A DNA stretch of 64,000 nt. It comes from an uncultured Oscillospiraceae bacterium (GTDB lineage: Bacteria > Bacillota > Clostridia > Oscillospirales > Oscillospiraceae). Positions 1 to 9,149 of the stretch are shown here, piece after piece; positions within the stretch are counted from its first letter, which is position 1; each line of letters starts with the position of its first letter. A program made the position numbers and the translations under genes. The notes beneath the pieces were generated by a model, which was given only the letters and a program-made list of their open reading frames with translations, was not told the origin of the DNA and ran no database searches. Location: positions 62,001 to 126,000 of the forward strand of contig CALWXR010000001.1 in assembly GCA_944385535.1 (NCBI GenBank), in the 5' to 3' direction.

Positions 1-2
1 AT

Positions 3-776
3 GCCTTCGGCCATCTGTTGCTGGGCACCCTGAAGGCTGCGGGCATCGAGACAAAGAGCGTTGTGGTGGACGATTCTGTGTTCACCACCTTAGCCTTCGT
101 GACCTTTGATGAAAACGGCGACCGCTCCTTTTCCTTCGCCCGGAAACCCGGCGCGGACACGCAGCTTACCTGGGAGGAGATTGACAAATCTCTCATTGAT
201 GACGCCAGAGTGTTCCATTTCGGCACCCTGAGCCTGACAGACGAACCCGTCCGCACAGCAACCCAAAGGGCCGTTGCCTATGCCAAGGAAAAGGGAAAGC
301 TCATCACCTGTGACCCGAACCTGCGCAAGCCTCTGTGGCCCAGCGAGGACGCGGCACGGGAGCAAATGTTGTGGAGCCTCCGACAGGCGGATGTGGTGAA
401 AATCAGCGATAACGAGGTGGAATTCCTGTGGAACTGCACCCCGGAGGAGGGCGCGGATAAGCTGCTGAAGGAATTCGGTGTGTCTCTTGCTTTGGTAACC
501 CTGGGCCCCGAGGGCTGTCTGCTGAAGACGGAAAACGCATCCTTCCGGGCTGTCTGTCCCAAGGTTCATCCCATCGACACCACCGGCGCGGGAGACATCT
601 TTGGCGGCAGCGCGCTATCCCGGCTGCTGGAACTGGAGAAACCTATTGATGCCCTGAAAGAAGAAGATCTTGCCTACATTGGCAGCTTTGCTGCCGCCGC
701 TGCCAGCCTGTCCACGGAAGCCTCCGGCGGCATCCCCAGCATCCCGGAAAAGGGTGCGGTTTTGAAGGCTATGTAA
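3..776 (+). CDS. PfkB-family carbohydrate kinase (fructokinase-like), 5' end off the window
   Basis: ATP-dependent cytoplasmic sugar kinase of the ribokinase/PfkB family. The frame is open from base 3, so the start and the first sugar-binding signature lie outside the window. A TTG at 18 is only an internal codon: the residues before it (AFGHLL) fit the family's usual 'G.D.FG..L' region. The C-terminal signature DTTGAGDIFGG holds the catalytic Asp of the GAGD motif near residue 196 of the visible part. A hairpin terminator follows within 10 bases. A ROK sugar regulator next door fits a role in sugar catabolism. The substrate (fructose or another hexose) is inferred from family resemblance only. 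Confidence 0.88.
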   Translation, partial: AFGHLLLGTLKAAGIETKSVVVDDSVFTTLAFVTFDENGDRSFSFARKPGADTQLTWEEIDKSLIDDARVFHFGTLSLTDEPVRTATQRAVAYAKEKGKLITCDPNLRKPLWPSEDAAREQMLWSLRQADVVKISDNEVEFLWNCTPEEGADKLLKEFGVSLALVTLGPEGCLLKTENASFRAVCPKVHPIDTTGAGDIFGGSALSRLLELEKPIDALKEEDLAYIGSFAAAAASLSTEASGGIPSIPEKGAVLKAM

Positions 777-778
777 GG

Positions 779-816
779 AAAAACCCGGAGATTCCTCAGA
801 ATTTCCGGGTTTCTTC
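779..816 (+). terminator. Rho-independent terminator after the sugar kinase
   Basis: Nine-base perfect stem, 781-789 (AAACCCGGA) with 804-812 (TCCGGGTTT), then a short T-rich run. It separates the kinase from the next promoter. Confidence 0.75.
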
Positions 817-853
817 ACGCCTTGTGGCGCTGGGATGCGGGGCATCAGGCGAA

Positions 854-882
854 TTGACAAAAGAATCGAGAAACCGTATAAT
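854..882 (+). promoter_or_regulatory. Consensus sigma-A promoter for the ROK regulator
   Basis: TTGACA at 854-859, a 17-base spacer and TATAAT at 877-882. Both hexamers are perfect consensus. The regulator start lies about 35 bases downstream. Confidence 0.85.
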
Positions 883-916
883 GAGGACAAAAGGGCAGAA
901 CAAAGGAAGGTGAGCT

Positions 917-2023
917 TTGGATATGGCGCAGAAACCACGCAACGCAGACTACACAAAAGAATATAACCGCAAAGCGGTCCTGCGCATCCTGCGGCATAAC
1001 GCCGTGAGCCGGGCAGAGCTGGCCCGGGCCACGGGTCTGACCCGGGCGGCCACCTCCCTGATTGTGGAGGACCTGCGGAATCTGGGAATTGTGACAGAGC
1101 TTGCCCCTCAGTCCGTGGGCCGGGGCCGCAGCGCCACACCCCTTGCTCTGCGCCCCGACTGCTATTACGCATTGGCAGTGGATTTGGCCAGAAAGGGCTG
1201 CAGTGTGGGCCTGTGTGATATGGCCGGGAATCTGCTTCAGTGCCGAAAGATTCCGGAGCAGGACAATCTGGCCATCATCGCGGAGCTGAAAGCCATACTG
1301 GAAACCGTGGAACGGGACAAGGTTCTGGGTATCGGTATCAGCTCCCCTGGCCCGCTGGACTGCGAAAATGGCCGGATTTTGAACCCGCCCCGGTTTGAAC
1401 GCTGGCACGGGGTGGAAATCAGCCAGCTTCTGTCCGAAGCGCTGGATATGCCTGCCTATCTGGAACACGATGTCTGCGCTTTGGCGCTGCACCAGCTGGA
1501 AACGGGGCAAAGCCAGAATTTTATGCTGGTGTTCGTCGACATCGGTATCGGCGCAGCCATTATGTCCGGCGGAAAGAGAAATTCCAAATACTTCACAGGG
1601 GAACTGGGCCACACCACCATCCGCTTCGATGGACGGCTCTGCGAGTGCGGGAACCGGGGCTGCCTGGAAACCTACGCCTCCATCCCAGCGCTGCTGGAAG
1701 GCTCGGAGTTTTCCAGTTGGGAGAACCTGATTGACAATGTGGATAAAAACCCAGAGGCCAAAAGGCTTCTGGATCAGGAGGCGGTCTATCTTTCTGCCGG
1801 TCTGATTAACCTGATAAACCTGATCCCCGTGGATACCATCTATCTGGCTGGAAATATCTGCTACCGTTATGAGCTGCTGGCGCAGCGATTACAGCGGGAG
1901 ATCAGTGCCAAGGCACTGCATCGGAGCAAGGGTAATATCAAAATCTACCCCTCCAGCCAGGATCCAAACGTGGGCGTTCTCGCGGCGGCGGATGTGGTTT
2001 TTTTCAGGTTTTTCACCGTATAG
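917..2023 (+). CDS. ROK-family transcriptional regulator
   Basis: NagC/XylR-type regulator of 368 residues. It has an N-terminal winged helix-turn-helix (about residues 20-65, with 'SRAELARATGLTRAATS') and a C-terminal ROK domain. The ROK domain carries GIGISSPGPLD, the GELGHT motif and the zinc-binding CECGNRGCLE cluster. Such proteins usually repress sugar genes until a sugar or sugar phosphate binds. The start is uncertain: a TTG at 917 lies 7 bases after GGAAGG, and an ATG at 923 lies 10 bases after GGTGA; the two differ by two residues. It sits between the sugar kinase and the sugar sensor operon, so it probably controls one or both. Confidence 0.9.
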   Translation: MDMAQKPRNADYTKEYNRKAVLRILRHNAVSRAELARATGLTRAATSLIVEDLRNLGIVTELAPQSVGRGRSATPLALRPDCYYALAVDLARKGCSVGLCDMAGNLLQCRKIPEQDNLAIIAELKAILETVERDKVLGIGISSPGPLDCENGRILNPPRFERWHGVEISQLLSEALDMPAYLEHDVCALALHQLETGQSQNFMLVFVDIGIGAAIMSGGKRNSKYFTGELGHTTIRFDGRLCECGNRGCLETYASIPALLEGSEFSSWENLIDNVDKNPEAKRLLDQEAVYLSAGLINLINLIPVDTIYLAGNICYRYELLAQRLQREISAKALHRSKGNIKIYPSSQDPNVGVLAAADVVFFRFFTV

Positions 2024-2126
2024 GCATTGCGCCGACGTCAAGAAAGCAGGAAGGCCTTTGGGGAAAGCTTGGAGAGAAACGGAGATTCGTTCCCAGTTTG
2101 CACAACCCTCCACGGTCTCCATACCT

Positions 2127-2154
2127 TTGACAGGGGGAAAACGCCCTACAGAAT
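2127..2154 (+). promoter_or_regulatory. Possible promoter of the sugar-sensor operon
   Basis: TTGACA at 2127-2132 and CAGAAT at 2149-2154 with a 16-base spacer, 40 bases before the first operon gene. The -10 match is weak. The 170-base gap between the ROK gene and this operon shows no other clear signal. Confidence 0.45.
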
Positions 2155-2193
2155 AGAAAAACAACGCAAGCATATAAGAAAGAGGAAGCTGAC

Positions 2194-3171
2194 ATGAATC
2201 ATATTCGCAGAAGATTCACCTCCTTAGCGGCTATTTCCATGGTTGTCACCCCGCTGCTGATCACAATTTACCTGTTGTTCTGGAGCCCCGGTGATTTATC
2301 TGCCAGCCAGACTGGAAATCAGCGGGTGTTTGGCGCAACCTATATGACGATGAACAATCCATACTTCCAAGTGCTGGACACACAGATTCAGGCGCTTCTC
2401 GAGCTTCGTGGAGACGTACTGCTCACCCGGGATGCCGCTATGGATCAGCAGCGGCAAAACCAGGAGATTCAGGAATTGGTGGATGCGGGTGTCTGTGCCA
2501 TTTTCATGACGCCGGTAGAGTGGGACACCTCAAAAGGCGGTGTTCAGATTGCCGCCGCCGCGGGTGTGCCGGTTATCGTTGTGGATGCCCCGATACAGGA
2601 CTCGGAGCTGGCGGCCTGCTCGGTTTTGTCGGATAACTACCAGGCGGGGGTGTTGTGCGCCCAGCACCTGCTGTCTGTCCGGGACAGTGCAAAAATTCTC
2701 CTGCTGGAACACATCACCGCCCGCTCCGGTGCGGACCGAATCCAGGGCTTTAAGGACACCATTGCCGGCCATGAGGGCTTCGAAATTCTGGGTTCCGGTG
2801 AATCGGATGGACAAATCGAAAACGCCATGCCGGTGATGGAGCAGCTGCTGCGGCAATATCCGGATGCCGATGTCCTAATGGCGCTCAATGACCCCAGCGC
2901 CTTCGGCGGACTGGCGGCGATTCAGGGAGCAGGCCTGTCGGATCGATTTCTGGTGTACAGCGTGGACGGCTCCCCTGAGGGGAAAGCCATGGTCAGCAGC
3001 GGCTTCCTCACGGCCACCTGCGCTCAGTTCCCCTCCAAGGTTGCCGAGGAAGCGGTGAATCAGGCCTATGCCGCCATAGACGGCGGCTGTGAATGCAGTG
3101 AGGTCATTGTCCCAGTGGAGCTGCTGACAGCAGAAAACGTGAACCAATATGGAATAGATGGGTGGCAGTAA
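2194..3171 (+). CDS. Membrane-anchored periplasmic-binding-protein-like sugar sensor
   Basis: 325 residues. A single hydrophobic anchor (about residues 10-31) without a lipobox cysteine precedes a two-lobed type I periplasmic-binding domain of the ribose/galactose class (RbsB-like). It differs from transporter-linked binding proteins in having no lipid anchor and in being the first gene of a kinase/response-regulator operon. Its stop overlaps the kinase start by one base (TAATG), so the two are translationally coupled. The likely job is to bind a sugar outside the membrane and pass the signal to the kinase. The ligand is unknown. A good ribosome site (GAGGAAG) precedes the ATG. Confidence 0.82.
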   Translation: MNHIRRRFTSLAAISMVVTPLLITIYLLFWSPGDLSASQTGNQRVFGATYMTMNNPYFQVLDTQIQALLELRGDVLLTRDAAMDQQRQNQEIQELVDAGVCAIFMTPVEWDTSKGGVQIAAAAGVPVIVVDAPIQDSELAACSVLSDNYQAGVLCAQHLLSVRDSAKILLLEHITARSGADRIQGFKDTIAGHEGFEILGSGESDGQIENAMPVMEQLLRQYPDADVLMALNDPSAFGGLAAIQGAGLSDRFLVYSVDGSPEGKAMVSSGFLTATCAQFPSKVAEEAVNQAYAAIDGGCECSEVIVPVELLTAENVNQYGIDGWQ

Positions 3172-4496
3172 TGAAAACGGAACGAAATCTGACGAGCATC
3201 GCAGCCGCGATGTTTGCATTGAATTTTTCTATCCTCGCCTTTTACTCGCTGATCTGTGTGACCACCACTTTTCGGATATGTGACACTTTGGGTGCACATG
3301 ATTTTTTGACCTCCGTACGGCAGATACCCCGATATCCCTGGCAAATGCCGGTTCAAACGCTCAGTTTATTTGCTTTGCTGTGTACGGTAAGCTTTTTCAA
3401 GATTTTCCGCCCCATCGAGCATTTTCCCTTACGGGTCGTCATTTGCGTCACAGAAATAGCCCTGTGCGCCGGAATCATCGTCTCTTTGAATTTCTATTAC
3501 AGCGGTGTCGCCCTGCTTGTACTTGCTGATCTCGTCCACTATCTGCGCAGCAATCGAATGCGGCTGTGTTTTATCCTGATACTCAGCCTGATGTTTGCCT
3601 TTGGCCGATACGAGATTGTTGAACAATTCACGAGGTGTATCGCATTCAGCGCCTACCTCAGCTACTACAACCCGATAGCCCAGAGCTGCTTTACCAGCTT
3701 GGAAAGCCTGATGGTCTGCCTGAACATTCTCCTGTTTGTTTTGTATATGATTTTGCTGTTTACCGGTCAAAAAGAAGAAAATGCCCGCATTCGCAAGCTG
3801 AATGAACAGCTTAACCAGGCCAACGACCAGCTTCGGGACTATGCTGTAAACATGGAGCGCATGACGCAGATGCGGGAACGCAACCGGCTGGCCCGGGAGA
3901 TTCACGACACTCTGGGACACACGCTTACCGGCATCATCATGGGGGCAGATGCGGGACTGGCTCTGTTTGATGTTGCGCCGGAGGAATCCAAGAAACGGAT
4001 TCAGGTGGTTGCCCAATCCGCTCGTGACGGACTTACAGACGTGCGTCGATCCATCAAGGCTCTGCGGCCTGACGCGTTGGAACATTCCTCCCTTGCGCAG
4101 GCACTGGAGGGGCTGGTTGAGAATTTCCGTCTCACGACATCCGCCCAAATTGCCTATTACCAGGAGGCGGGTGAGCTGAATCTGGATGTGGATGAAGAGG
4201 ACGCGCTGTACCGGGTTGTTCAGGAGGGACTGACGAACGCTGTCCGTCATGGCAGAGCTGACCGCATTTCTATCCGGGTCACTCGAACCGGGGACTTGGT
4301 TACCGTCAGCATTCGGGACAACGGTATCGGCTGTGGGACGCTGGTGGAAGGCTTTGGGCTGCGCCACATGCGCGAACGCCTGGATATGCTGGGCGGCACC
4401 CTGTCCTATGGGAATCTGGAGCAGGGTGCGCAGGATGGGTACACAGGCTTTTTCATTACTGTGGGCTTGCCCATCAGAAATAGAAAGGGGGAGTAA
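3171..4496 (+). CDS. NarL/DegS-type sensor histidine kinase
   Basis: 441 residues from the ATG at 3171, chosen because it overlaps the upstream stop; a GTG nine bases earlier is also open. The N-terminal half holds about six hydrophobic segments. A coiled-coil stretch follows, then a HisKA_3 phosphoacceptor with 'REIHDTLGH' (His about 245) and a HATPase domain with the N-box 'EGLTNAVRH' and 'RDNGIG'. This architecture is that of kinases partnered with LuxR-type regulators, and such a regulator follows three bases downstream. It probably reads the state of the upstream sugar-binding protein. Confidence 0.9.
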   Translation: MKTERNLTSIAAAMFALNFSILAFYSLICVTTTFRICDTLGAHDFLTSVRQIPRYPWQMPVQTLSLFALLCTVSFFKIFRPIEHFPLRVVICVTEIALCAGIIVSLNFYYSGVALLVLADLVHYLRSNRMRLCFILILSLMFAFGRYEIVEQFTRCIAFSAYLSYYNPIAQSCFTSLESLMVCLNILLFVLYMILLFTGQKEENARIRKLNEQLNQANDQLRDYAVNMERMTQMRERNRLAREIHDTLGHTLTGIIMGADAGLALFDVAPEESKKRIQVVAQSARDGLTDVRRSIKALRPDALEHSSLAQALEGLVENFRLTTSAQIAYYQEAGELNLDVDEEDALYRVVQEGLTNAVRHGRADRISIRVTRTGDLVTVSIRDNGIGCGTLVEGFGLRHMRERLDMLGGTLSYGNLEQGAQDGYTGFFITVGLPIRNRKGE

Positions 4497-4499
4497 TCT

Positions 4500-5165
4500 G
4501 TGATTAAGGTTTTGATTGTAGACGACCAGGAATTATTTCGCGAGAGCCTAAAGGTGGTTCTGAGTGTCAGCGAAAATATCCGGGTAACCGATGCGGTATC
4601 CGGTGTGTCCCAGGCGCTGAGAAGCGCGGAGCAGGAGCGCCCGGATGTGGTTTTAATGGATATTCGTATGCCCGGCATGGACGGCGTGGAGGGAACCAGG
4701 TTGCTGAAAAAACGGTGGCCTGATGTCAAGATCATTGTGCTTACCACTTTTGATGACGATGAATACATATTTGGGGCGCTGAAAAATGGAGCAAGCGGTT
4801 ACCTTCTAAAAGGGAGCAGCATCGCCAAATTGTCCGAGAGCATCCGAATTGCCTATGAAGACGGCGCGATTATTACCCCCACTGTGGCCACAAAGGTGAT
4901 CCACCAGTTTTCACACATGGCGCAGGGTTCATCCCGGCTCCAGGTGGACAAAGAAGCCGTCAAGGATATCAGCAGGAGCGAGTGGCAGATCATCCAGACC
5001 GTGGGGGGCGGGATGTCCAACAAGGAGATTGCTCAGGAGCTTTCCCTATCCGAGGGGACCGTTCGCAACTCCATCAGCAACATCCTGTTCAAGCTGGGTC
5101 TGCGGGACCGCACACAGCTGGCAATCTGGGCCGTACAAACCGGGGCGGTGAATCGTCCGCTATGA
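4500..5165 (+). CDS. LuxR/NarL-family response regulator
   Basis: 221 residues with a GTG start preceded by GGGGGAG. The receiver domain has the acidic pair D8/D9, phosphoacceptor D54 (in VVLMDIRMPGMDG) and the conserved Lys near 105 (YLLKG). The C-terminal LuxR helix-turn-helix contains SNKEIAQELSLSEGTVRNSI. It is the partner of the kinase immediately upstream. Probable targets are this operon and the HAD/ABC transporter operon that starts at 6.7 kb, where a direct repeat lies upstream. Its stop overlaps the next gene's start (ATGA). Confidence 0.93.
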   Translation: MIKVLIVDDQELFRESLKVVLSVSENIRVTDAVSGVSQALRSAEQERPDVVLMDIRMPGMDGVEGTRLLKKRWPDVKIIVLTTFDDDEYIFGALKNGASGYLLKGSSIAKLSESIRIAYEDGAIITPTVATKVIHQFSHMAQGSSRLQVDKEAVKDISRSEWQIIQTVGGGMSNKEIAQELSLSEGTVRNSISNILFKLGLRDRTQLAIWAVQTGAVNRPL

Positions 5166-6454
5166 AAAAATGGTTTGTAAAACGGAATGTGGTGGCACTG
5201 CTGACCCTGATGCTGTGCCTTTGTCTGGCAGGGTGCGTTGGAAATCAGGAAACAGTACTCACCATTGGTGTGTATTCGGGAAGCTACTGGAATACGCCCA
5301 ATGGAAATTGCTACCAGATTCTGGACGATGTTATCACCCTATTTGAAGAATCGCACCCCGGAGTGAAAGTCGAGTACGTCAGCGGCATTCCCGCCAATGA
5401 TTACAGCGAGTGGCTGGCAGAGCAAATTATGAAGGGGACAGAGCCGGATTTGTACTTTGTACTGCCTGAGGATTTTGATCTTTTGGTATCTTCCGGGGCA
5501 TTGGCACAATTGGATGAATGGATTGCCGGAGACCCGGCGTTTGACACATCTGCCTATTATGAGCCCTGTCTGCGCTCAGGGCAGTCCAAAGGCCGCCAGT
5601 ATGCCCTGCCCCACGAGAGCGTTCCCACCATCATGTTCGTAAATAAGACGCTGTTGGAAGCCAACGGCATAGACATGCCGGATAACAGCTGGACCTGGGA
5701 AGATTTTTACAACATCTGCGAACGGATCACCAATGTGAGCCTACATCAGTACGGCGTATATGGCTACTCCTGGCTGGATGCCATGTATTCCAACGGTGCG
5801 TCATTGTTTTCTGAAGACGGGCGAAGCTGCTATCTGGCTGAGGAGAATGTCCTGCAGGCCATTCAGTTTACCAAGCGGCTGGGGGAACTGAATGGCGGTT
5901 ACAGCGTTACTGTCCGAGACTTTGATGTGGGCAGGGTAGCCTTCCGCCCCCTCCTTTACTCGGAATACCGGGCCTATCAGCCCTACCCCTGGCGGGTAAA
6001 GAAATACTCCGCTTTTCAGTGGGACTGTGTCAGTATGCCCGCGGGCCCTTCCGGCTCCAATATTTCTGAGCTTCACACCATGATGTTGGGAATCAGCTCC
6101 CGCACCCGCCATGAAGAGCTTGCTTGGGAATTATGTAAACTCTTGTCCATAGACGAGAATGTGCAGCGGGAGCTTTACACCCATTCTCATGGTATTTCTC
6201 CACTCCCCGCTGTCGCGGAGGATCCCGAACTACTGCTCCAGATTCACCATGACATCCCCGAAGAAATCGGCTTCTCCCCCGATATGATTCACCGTATTAT
6301 GAGCAACGCCGTGGTTGCACCCAGATTCGACGCGTACAGCCAGGCGATGATTATGGTGGAGAGTGCGATACAGGAGGCTGCCGGCAATCAGCTTGGGCAG
6401 AGCGGGATGCTCATTGCTCAGAGTGAAATCAATATTTTTCTGAATAAATCATAG
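5162..6454 (+). CDS. Extracellular solute-binding lipoprotein (family 1)
   Basis: 430 residues from the ATG at 5162, which overlaps the regulator's stop as ATGA. A lipoprotein signal peptide ends in LCLAGC (lipid-modified Cys about 25). A family 1 solute-binding fold of the maltose/oligosaccharide type follows, with 'EESHPGVKVEYVSG' near the start. No MalF/MalG-type permease genes are near, and the gene is locked translationally to a two-component system. It may therefore serve as a second extracytoplasmic sensor or feed a transporter encoded elsewhere. The ligand is unknown. A strong hairpin follows the stop. Confidence 0.85.
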   Translation: MKKWFVKRNVVALLTLMLCLCLAGCVGNQETVLTIGVYSGSYWNTPNGNCYQILDDVITLFEESHPGVKVEYVSGIPANDYSEWLAEQIMKGTEPDLYFVLPEDFDLLVSSGALAQLDEWIAGDPAFDTSAYYEPCLRSGQSKGRQYALPHESVPTIMFVNKTLLEANGIDMPDNSWTWEDFYNICERITNVSLHQYGVYGYSWLDAMYSNGASLFSEDGRSCYLAEENVLQAIQFTKRLGELNGGYSVTVRDFDVGRVAFRPLLYSEYRAYQPYPWRVKKYSAFQWDCVSMPAGPSGSNISELHTMMLGISSRTRHEELAWELCKLLSIDENVQRELYTHSHGISPLPAVAEDPELLLQIHHDIPEEIGFSPDMIHRIMSNAVVAPRFDAYSQAMIMVESAIQEAAGNQLGQSGMLIAQSEINIFLNKS

Positions 6455-6465
6455 CGTTTTTTGCA

Positions 6466-6512
6466 GAGCAAGGGCCTGCCTGGGTTTTCTGGGCAGGCCC
6501 TTGCTCGGTGTT
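6466..6512 (+). terminator. Terminator of the sensor operon
   Basis: A perfect 15-base stem, 6466-6480 with 6492-6506 (GAGCAAGGGCCTGCC and its complement), followed by a modest T-rich run. It closes the four-gene sensor operon. Confidence 0.8.
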
Positions 6513-6577
6513 TTGCACAAAAAAATAGGAGTTGGTTTTTCTGAATTCGATAGCCAATTAGAAAACTTAAGAAAAAC

Positions 6578-6609
6578 ATGACAAATGTAATCTGTAATTT
6601 ATGACAAAT
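6578..6609 (+). repeat. Direct repeat ATGACAAAT upstream of the HAD/ABC operon
   Basis: Nine-base identical repeats at 6578-6586 and 6601-6609, 23 bases apart, in the AT-rich leader 90-120 bases before the HAD gene. The position suits a regulator site, for example for the LuxR-type regulator just upstream. No convincing -35/-10 pair was found in this 190-base gap. Confidence 0.4.
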
Positions 6610-6698
6610 AGCACTGTATGAATATGGGCTGTTTTTGTATCATATAGGCAGAAAAACCTGAGCCACAGAGAGAAACAGAGAGGAGGCGGTGCAATCGG

Positions 6699-7541
6699 AT
6701 GCGTACCTATTCTATCGTTTTTTTGGACATTGACGGTACCTTGCTGGACTCGCGACATCAGGTCATGCCCTGCACCCAGAATCACCTGAGATACCTGCAC
6801 GGACGGGGTGTTCCCATCATCCTGTGCTCCGCCCGTCCGCCAGGGGGCGTAAATCTGGTTGCCAGACAGGTTGGCCTGCACGGCCCTATGGCGTGCTATA
6901 ACGGAGGACTGGTTTTTGATGAGAACAGCACCATACTGCGGGATGTCGGAATCGATCCCCAACTGGTTCTAAGCTTCAAGCAGTTTGTCTCAGAGCGTTT
7001 TCCGGAGCTGGTGGTAAGCGCCTATTTGTACGATGTGTGGATGGCAGAAGATCCCCATCACCCCTTGATTCAGCAGGAGGCAGATATATCCCAGTGTACG
7101 CCTCTTGGGGGCTCTCTGGAGCGAGCCGCAGATGCCGCGTCCCACGTCCACAAGCTGCTGTGTATTGGTGACGCGATGCGCATACGGGCTTTGCAAAATG
7201 AAATTCCACGTTATTTTCCCCAACTGATGGCGCTTCGCTCCAAAGCCACTTATCTGGAAATTCTCGCCCCGGAAAGCACCAAAGACAAAGCAGCACAGGT
7301 GCTGTTGACACACTATGGTTTGGCAGCAGAGGACGCGGTGGCATTCGGAGACAATGATGTGGATATTGCAATGCTGGAATACTGTGGTCTGGGTATCGCC
7401 ATGGGAAATGCCCCAAGGCAGGTAAAGGAAGCAGCGGATTATGTGACGGCTTCCAACGATGAGGAGGGCGTCTTCATCGCGCTGAAGGGACTGCGGCTGA
7501 AAGCGCCAGACGCTGCCAGGAATCCGGAGAAAGCGCGATGA
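6699..7541 (+). CDS. HAD-superfamily Cof-type sugar-phosphate phosphatase
   Basis: 280 residues. Motif I is FLDIDGTLLDS (nucleophile Asp 10, acid Asp 12) and motif IV is GDNDVDIAML near the C-terminus. The central cap is of the Cof/YidA type. These cytoplasmic enzymes dephosphorylate sugar phosphates or related metabolites. An AGGAGG site lies 12 bases before the ATG. It is the first gene of an operon with the monosaccharide ABC transporter, 42 bases ahead of the ATPase. It may remove excess sugar phosphate or recycle a metabolite; the exact substrate cannot be read from sequence. Confidence 0.88.
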   Translation: MRTYSIVFLDIDGTLLDSRHQVMPCTQNHLRYLHGRGVPIILCSARPPGGVNLVARQVGLHGPMACYNGGLVFDENSTILRDVGIDPQLVLSFKQFVSERFPELVVSAYLYDVWMAEDPHHPLIQQEADISQCTPLGGSLERAADAASHVHKLLCIGDAMRIRALQNEIPRYFPQLMALRSKATYLEILAPESTKDKAAQVLLTHYGLAAEDAVAFGDNDVDIAMLEYCGLGIAMGNAPRQVKEAADYVTASNDEEGVFIALKGLRLKAPDAARNPEKAR

Positions 7542-7583
7542 GCGTGTTTCTCTCTGCAATAGAGTAATTGAAGGAGGTTGCAT

Positions 7584-9125
7584 ATGGAAGATTCTATCAT
7601 TCTCCAAATGAGGGAAATCGTCAAGGTATTTCCGGGTGTGCGCGCGTTGGATGGCGTAAGCCTGGAGGTGCGCCGGGGTGAGATCCATTCGATCTGCGGA
7701 GAAAACGGCGCCGGAAAATCCACACTGATGAAAGTCCTGTCTGGCGTTTATCCCTATGGCTCTTATGAAGGCCAGATCATTTATATGGGAGAGGAGGCCA
7801 AGTTTAAAAATATCAAGGAATCGGAAAACGCAGGAATCGTCATCATCCATCAGGAGCTGACCATGATCCCCGAGCTTTCCATTACCGAGAATATTTTTAT
7901 GGGCAATGAGATCGTAAGGCACGGCCTCATTGACTGGGAGGAAGCCCGTCAGCGGACCACGGAATTGCTATGCCGTGTGGGGCTGAATCTGAACCCCAAC
8001 ACCCTGATCAAGAATCTGGGTGTGGGCCAGCAGCAGCTGGTGGAAATCGCAAAGGCATTGTCCAAGAATGTCAAGCTGCTGATCCTGGATGAACCCACCT
8101 CTGCTCTGAATGAGGCTGATTCCGCCAATCTTCTGGAACTGATGCGGGACCTGAAGAGCAAAGGCATCACCTGTATCATGATCTCCCACAAACTCAATGA
8201 GATTGCGGCGATCTCCGATGGGGTTACTGTAATCCGCGATGGACGCACTGTCGAGACCTACCCGGTGGAAGCAGGTCATGTAGATGAGGATCGGATCATC
8301 AGCTCCATGGTAGGCCGCGCCATTGAGAACCGCTATCCGCCTCATGAGTCCCACCCCGGTGAGATTATCTTTGAGGTATCCGACTGGTGCGTGGAGGATC
8401 CCAACGTCCCGGGCAGAATGGTCTGTAAAAACTCCGGTTTCCATGTCCGTGCCGGCGAGGTCGTGGGGTTTGCCGGCCTGATGGGCGCTGGACGGACAGA
8501 ACTGATGCGCTCCATTTTCGGACACAATTACGGCATTTTCCACGGCGGTACCGTGAAAATGAAAGGTCGGGAGCTTTCTCTGCCTTCCGTTTCCGCGGCC
8601 ATTGAAGCAGGCATCGCCTATGTTCCCGAAGACCGGAAGAACTTAGGACTCAATCTGCTGGACTGCATCCGGATGACGATTGTATCAGCAAACCTGAAGG
8701 CAATCTTAAGAGGCAGACTTCTGGATTCTGACAAGGAATTGCAGGCAGCTGAGCAGAGCAGAAAAGCACTCCGGATCAAAACAAGTTCCGTGGATGCCGG
8801 TGTGACAACGTTGTCTGGCGGCAACCAGCAGAAAGTGGTTCTGGGTAAGTGGATGTTTACGCAGCCGGAGGTTTTGATTCTTGACGAACCCACCCGCGGC
8901 ATCGACGTTGGTGCCAAGTACGAGATTTACCGCCTGATCCATGAGATGGCGGATCAGGGCAAGGCAGTGATCCTGGTCTCTTCGGAGCTGCCGGAACTGC
9001 TGGGTATGTCGGATCGTATCTATACCATCTGTGAAGGACGCATCACGGGTGTGATAGACAGCAAGGATGCAGACCAGGAAAAGTTGATGCGGTTGATGAC
9101 AACGACATCTGACGTAAAATCATAA
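7584..9125 (+). CDS. gguA: Multiple-monosaccharide ABC transporter, ATP-binding protein
   Basis: 513 residues with two fused ABC domains of the MglA/RbsA/XylG class. The first has a canonical Walker A (GENGAGKST, about residue 37), a signature region at LGVGQQQLVEIAKAL and Walker B LLILDEPTSAL. The second has the degenerate P-loop typical of the class (GLMGAGRTE), signature SGGNQQKVVLGKW and Walker B VLILDEPTRGID. The start is the ATG at 7584, five bases after AAGGAGGT; an in-frame TTG at 7578 overlaps that site. It energises the permease encoded next, and the order matches gguA-gguB-chvE loci. Confidence 0.92.
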   Translation: MEDSIILQMREIVKVFPGVRALDGVSLEVRRGEIHSICGENGAGKSTLMKVLSGVYPYGSYEGQIIYMGEEAKFKNIKESENAGIVIIHQELTMIPELSITENIFMGNEIVRHGLIDWEEARQRTTELLCRVGLNLNPNTLIKNLGVGQQQLVEIAKALSKNVKLLILDEPTSALNEADSANLLELMRDLKSKGITCIMISHKLNEIAAISDGVTVIRDGRTVETYPVEAGHVDEDRIISSMVGRAIENRYPPHESHPGEIIFEVSDWCVEDPNVPGRMVCKNSGFHVRAGEVVGFAGLMGAGRTELMRSIFGHNYGIFHGGTVKMKGRELSLPSVSAAIEAGIAYVPEDRKNLGLNLLDCIRMTIVSANLKAILRGRLLDSDKELQAAEQSRKALRIKTSSVDAGVTTLSGGNQQKVVLGKWMFTQPEVLILDEPTRGIDVGAKYEIYRLIHEMADQGKAVILVSSELPELLGMSDRIYTICEGRITGVIDSKDADQEKLMRLMTTTSDVKS

Positions 9126-9149
9126 GGAAGGAAAGGATGGAATCGTCTT

